A stretch of DNA of 64,000 nt from Ruminococcus sp. Its GTDB lineage: Bacteria; Bacillota; Clostridia; Oscillospirales; Ruminococcaceae. Each line of letters starts with the position of its first letter. The stretch's first letter is position 1. The notes beneath the pieces are model-generated. The model was not told the origin of the DNA. It did not search any database and saw only the letters and a program-made list of their open reading frames with translations. Below are positions 61,609 through 64,000 of this stretch, one piece after another. The position numbers were made by a program, and so were the translations under genes. Location: contig SVNK01000009.1 in assembly GCA_015066935.1 (NCBI GenBank), positions 1 to 64,000 of the forward strand. Reading direction: 5' to 3'.

Positions 61609-63708
61609 TTATTTCTTTTTGCCGACTGTCCTGACGGTCTCCTCGTAGGGACGGAACAGGAGAAACAGCACAGCGGCAATGATACCGAATGCAGTGACGG
61701 TTCCGACGATATTTCCGTTTCCGCTGAAGAAGCATCCGAGCTGGAAGATGCAGAACGACACGATATATGCGAAAAAGCACTGATAACCGATAGCGAAGGC
61801 AGTCCATTTGGGGCTGTTCATTTCACGTCTGATAGCACCCATAGCGGCAAAGCAGGGGGCACACAGCAGGTTGAATGCGAGGAATGAATATCCCGAAATC
61901 TTTGTGAGATTTTCGAAGTTGAGGACGCCGAAGACTCCGACGATTTCCTCCTTTGCCATAAGTCCCATGACTGTTGCGACGGCAGCGGCAGCGTTGTCGA
62001 AACCGAGGGGAGCGAAAATCCACTTGACAGCATCGCCGATTTTACCGAGTATCGAGTCGGCAAGCTCCATGTCAACATTGAAGCCGAAATCGCCGTCTAT
62101 CCAGCCGAATTTCGAGCCTGCCCAGATGATAACGGACGCAAGAAGAATAACAGTGCCTGCCTTTTTGATGAACGACCAGCCTCTCTCCCACATGGAACGG
62201 AGGACATTAATGGGCGTAGGCATATGATAAGCGGGAAGCTCCATAACGAAGGGAGTGGCTTCACCGATGAACAGCTTTGTCTTTTTCAGGATGATTCCCG
62301 AAATTATGATAGCAGCCATTCCCATGAAGTACGCACTCGGAGCAACCCACCATGCACCGTCGAAAAGGAGTGCCGCAATCATGGAGATGACGGGGATTTT
62401 CGCACCGCAGGGGATGAAGGTTGTTGTGATGATAGTCATACGGCGGTCACGGACGTTTTCAATGGTACGTGAAGCCATAATTCCAGGGACTCCGCATCCT
62501 GTGCCGATGAGAATCGGTATGAACGACTTTCCCGAAAGTCCGAAACGACGGAAGATTCTGTCCATGAGGAAAGCCACACGTGACATATAGCCGCAGGCTT
62601 CAAGGAATGCAAGGAAAAGGAACAGCACAAGCATCTGCGGTACGAAGCCGAGAACAGCTCCGACTCCGCCGACGATTCCGTCGATGACAAGCGACTTCAG
62701 CCACTCGGCACAATTCGCCTTATCGAGCCAGCCCTCTACAATTTTAGGGATTCCGTTTTCACCGAAAAGGCTGTCATTTGCCCAGTCGGTAGCCCACGTT
62801 CCGACGGTTGTGACGGAAACGAAGTACACGACAATCATAATCAGTGCGAAAATCGGCAGACCGAGCCAGCGGTTCGTGACGATTCTGTCGATTTTATCGG
62901 ACGTTGTGAGTTTTCCTGCGTTCTTGCGGACGTATGCACCTTTGATGATGCGGGTTATGTAGTTGTAACGCTCATTGGTGATGATAGCTTCGGCATCGTC
63001 GTCGAACTCTTTTTCGACAGCGGCGATGTCGTGTTCTATATGTTCAAGAAGGTTCTGCGGAAGGTTCAGCTTTTTGAGCACCTTCTCGTCACGCTCGAAA
63101 ATTTTTATAGAGTACCATCGCTGAAGGGCCTCGTCCATATCGTGGACGGCAGCTTCTTCAATGTGGGCGAGAGCGTGTTCAACGGGTCCCGAGAAGGAGT
63201 GGTGAGGCATGGGCTTTTCGCTTTCGGCAGCCTTTATCGCAGCCTCAGCAGCTTCGAAGATGCCGTCGCTTTTAAGTGCGGAAATCTCCAGAATCCGGCA
63301 GCCGAGAGCCTTGGAAAGCTTTGGGATGTCGATTATATCGCCGTTTTTGCGGACAACGTCCATCATGTTGATTGCCACCACTACAGGGATTCCGAGTTCT
63401 GCGAGCTGAGTTGTCAGATAGAGGTTACGTTCCAGATTTGTTCCGTCCACGAGGTTGAGGATGACGTCGGGGTGTTCCTCAAGCAGGTAATTTCGTGCGA
63501 CAACTTCCTCCAGCGTATAGGGGGAGAGTGAATAGATTCCGGGAAGGTCTGTGACAGTAACTCCGTCGTACTTTTTCAGCTTGCCCTCTTTTTTCTCAAC
63601 GGTAACGCCGGGCCAGTTTCCGACGAACTGGTTCGAGCCTGTCAGGGCGTTGAACAGAGTTGTTTTTCCGCAGTTAGGGTTTCCTGCGAGTGCGATTGTT
63701 ATACCCAT
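61609..63708 (-). CDS. feoB: Ferrous iron transport protein B
   Basis: A 699-residue Fe(II) permease with an N-terminal G domain. GTPase motifs: GNPNCGKTTLFNALTG (G1, residues 8-23), VTVEKKEG (G2), DLPGIYSLSPYT (G3), NMMD (G4), SALK (G5). The membrane part starts near 285 with two Gate regions (FIPILIGTGCGVPGIMASRT; FAAMGAIRRE-type end) and FIPCGAKIPV, with conserved Cys. It is encoded behind feoA and followed by the small Cys-rich peptide. ATG 63708 is normal. Confidence 0.97.
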   Translation of the reverse strand: MGITIALAGNPNCGKTTLFNALTGSNQFVGNWPGVTVEKKEGKLKKYDGVTVTDLPGIYSLSPYTLEEVVARNYLLEEHPDVILNLVDGTNLERNLYLTTQLAELGIPVVVAINMMDVVRKNGDIIDIPKLSKALGCRILEISALKSDGIFEAAEAAIKAAESEKPMPHHSFSGPVEHALAHIEEAAVHDMDEALQRWYSIKIFERDEKVLKKLNLPQNLLEHIEHDIAAVEKEFDDDAEAIITNERYNYITRIIKGAYVRKNAGKLTTSDKIDRIVTNRWLGLPIFALIMIVVYFVSVTTVGTWATDWANDSLFGENGIPKIVEGWLDKANCAEWLKSLVIDGIVGGVGAVLGFVPQMLVLFLFLAFLEACGYMSRVAFLMDRIFRRFGLSGKSFIPILIGTGCGVPGIMASRTIENVRDRRMTIITTTFIPCGAKIPVISMIAALLFDGAWWVAPSAYFMGMAAIIISGIILKKTKLFIGEATPFVMELPAYHMPTPINVLRSMWERGWSFIKKAGTVILLASVIIWAGSKFGWIDGDFGFNVDMELADSILGKIGDAVKWIFAPLGFDNAAAAVATVMGLMAKEEIVGVFGVLNFENLTKISGYSFLAFNLLCAPCFAAMGAIRREMNSPKWTAFAIGYQCFFAYIVSFCIFQLGCFFSGNGNIVGTVTAFGIIAAVLFLLFRPYEETVRTVGKKK

Positions 63709-63759
63709 TAAAAGTCCTCACTTTCGTTAGCCTGTGATAACACTGTATTTTGTTTTTTC

Positions 63760-63781
63760 CCGAAACGTGAAAGTTTCGGGA
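63760..63781. other. Hairpin between feoA and feoB
   Basis: CCCGAAAC / GTTTCGGG with a six-base loop, in the 83-base gap. On the minus strand it is not followed by a T run, so it may act in mRNA processing or stability rather than termination. Confidence 0.45.
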
Positions 63782-63791
63782 AATATTACTG

Positions 63792-64000
63792 TTATTGAAC
63801 TTCAATCATATCGGCATCCTGTTTACGGAGAGACAGTTCATATCCTCTTACTGAAATTTCGAGGGGGTCACCCAGCGGAGCAACCTTACGTACCGTAACC
63901 TCCACGCCTTTTGTGATACCCATATCCATTATACGACGTTTGATTGCACCTTCGCCGTTAAGCTTCTTGACTATAGCCTTAGAGCCTATTTTAACCTCTT
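63792..64000 (-). CDS. feoA: FeoA-like protein, 5' end outside window
   Basis: About 69 residues of an SH3-fold FeoA protein are visible, ending at TAA 63792: VKIGSKAIVKKLNGEG, IKRRIMDMGITKGVEVTV, VAPLGDPLEISVRGYELSLRK. The RRIMDMGITKG segment is the family signature. The start lies beyond base 64000. FeoA supports FeoB in iron uptake. The feoB ATG lies 83 bases after. Confidence 0.9.
   Translation of the reverse strand, partial: EVKIGSKAIVKKLNGEGAIKRRIMDMGITKGVEVTVRKVAPLGDPLEISVRGYELSLRKQDADMIEVQ

Overview
The window looks like chromosomal DNA of a cellulosome-forming Ruminococcus (Oscillospiraceae, Bacillota). The main reason is the set of secreted dockerin-bearing proteins with Thr-rich linkers. 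These include a complete GH48 exoglucanase ending in a Ruminococcus-type dockerin (32181-34682), an LRR/dockerin/cohesin-like protein (2318-5059), and two tandem proteins with N-terminal dockerins (58556-61262). The housekeeping genes fit an anaerobic Gram-positive firmicute: cdaA-cdaR, type III pantothenate kinase, a GerA-type germination operon, FeoAB and a D-lactate dehydrogenase. No rRNA, tRNA or CRISPR array was found. No organism-level search was possible.

Layout. 1-1493: 3' part of a large serine recombinase, the edge of a mobile element lying mostly to the left. 1590-7270: an accessory, decaying stretch with a small membrane protein, an LRR/dockerin gene split by an in-frame TAA, and a regulator gene broken by a TGA and a frameshift. 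A short inverted-repeat element sits just upstream of each broken gene. 7306-8975: PP2C phosphatase plus vWA pair. 9035-16912: ABC-F ATPase, AEC carrier, rnhA with an apparent ATC start, pssA, ppk1 with a Lys-rich AT-hook tail, and a nucleoside kinase. 17095-21784 (+): NUDIX-polA-rimI-tsaD-small Cys protein. 21790-25931 (-): DUF421, DUF4363, GerA, GerB and a short GerC. 26138-31614: a kinase, then a four-gene Gld-like ABC system. 32181-34682: GH48 with a strong promoter and a long leader. 34709-35568: M50 protease with a small membrane partner. 35687-38576: complete preQ0/preQ1 operon behind an attenuator-like leader. 38778-44188: ZIP transporter, DUF3795, PPTase, lipoprotein transpeptidase, beta-CASP hydrolase. 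44587-50094: hydroxyacid dehydrogenase, proBA, and an acidic single-pass protein. 50204-53354: D-lactate dehydrogenase and divergent coaBC/coaX. 53531-58335: lipoprotein with cohesin-like halves, DUF3343-cysteine desulfurase pair, cdaA-cdaR. 58556-61262: dockerin pair. 61435-64000: FeoB-associated peptide, feoB and partial feoA.

The most unusual non-coding content is a family of intergenic elements at 7043-7270, 11021-11281 and 44266-44396. They share ends but carry different subsets of six hairpin modules, and whole modules have been lost precisely between short direct repeats. The smaller element family at 5084-5262 and 6738-6832 shows the same kind of module loss. Promoters in the window follow a pattern: those with an imperfect -35 nearly all carry a TGn extended -10, while the two with a perfect TTGACA do not.
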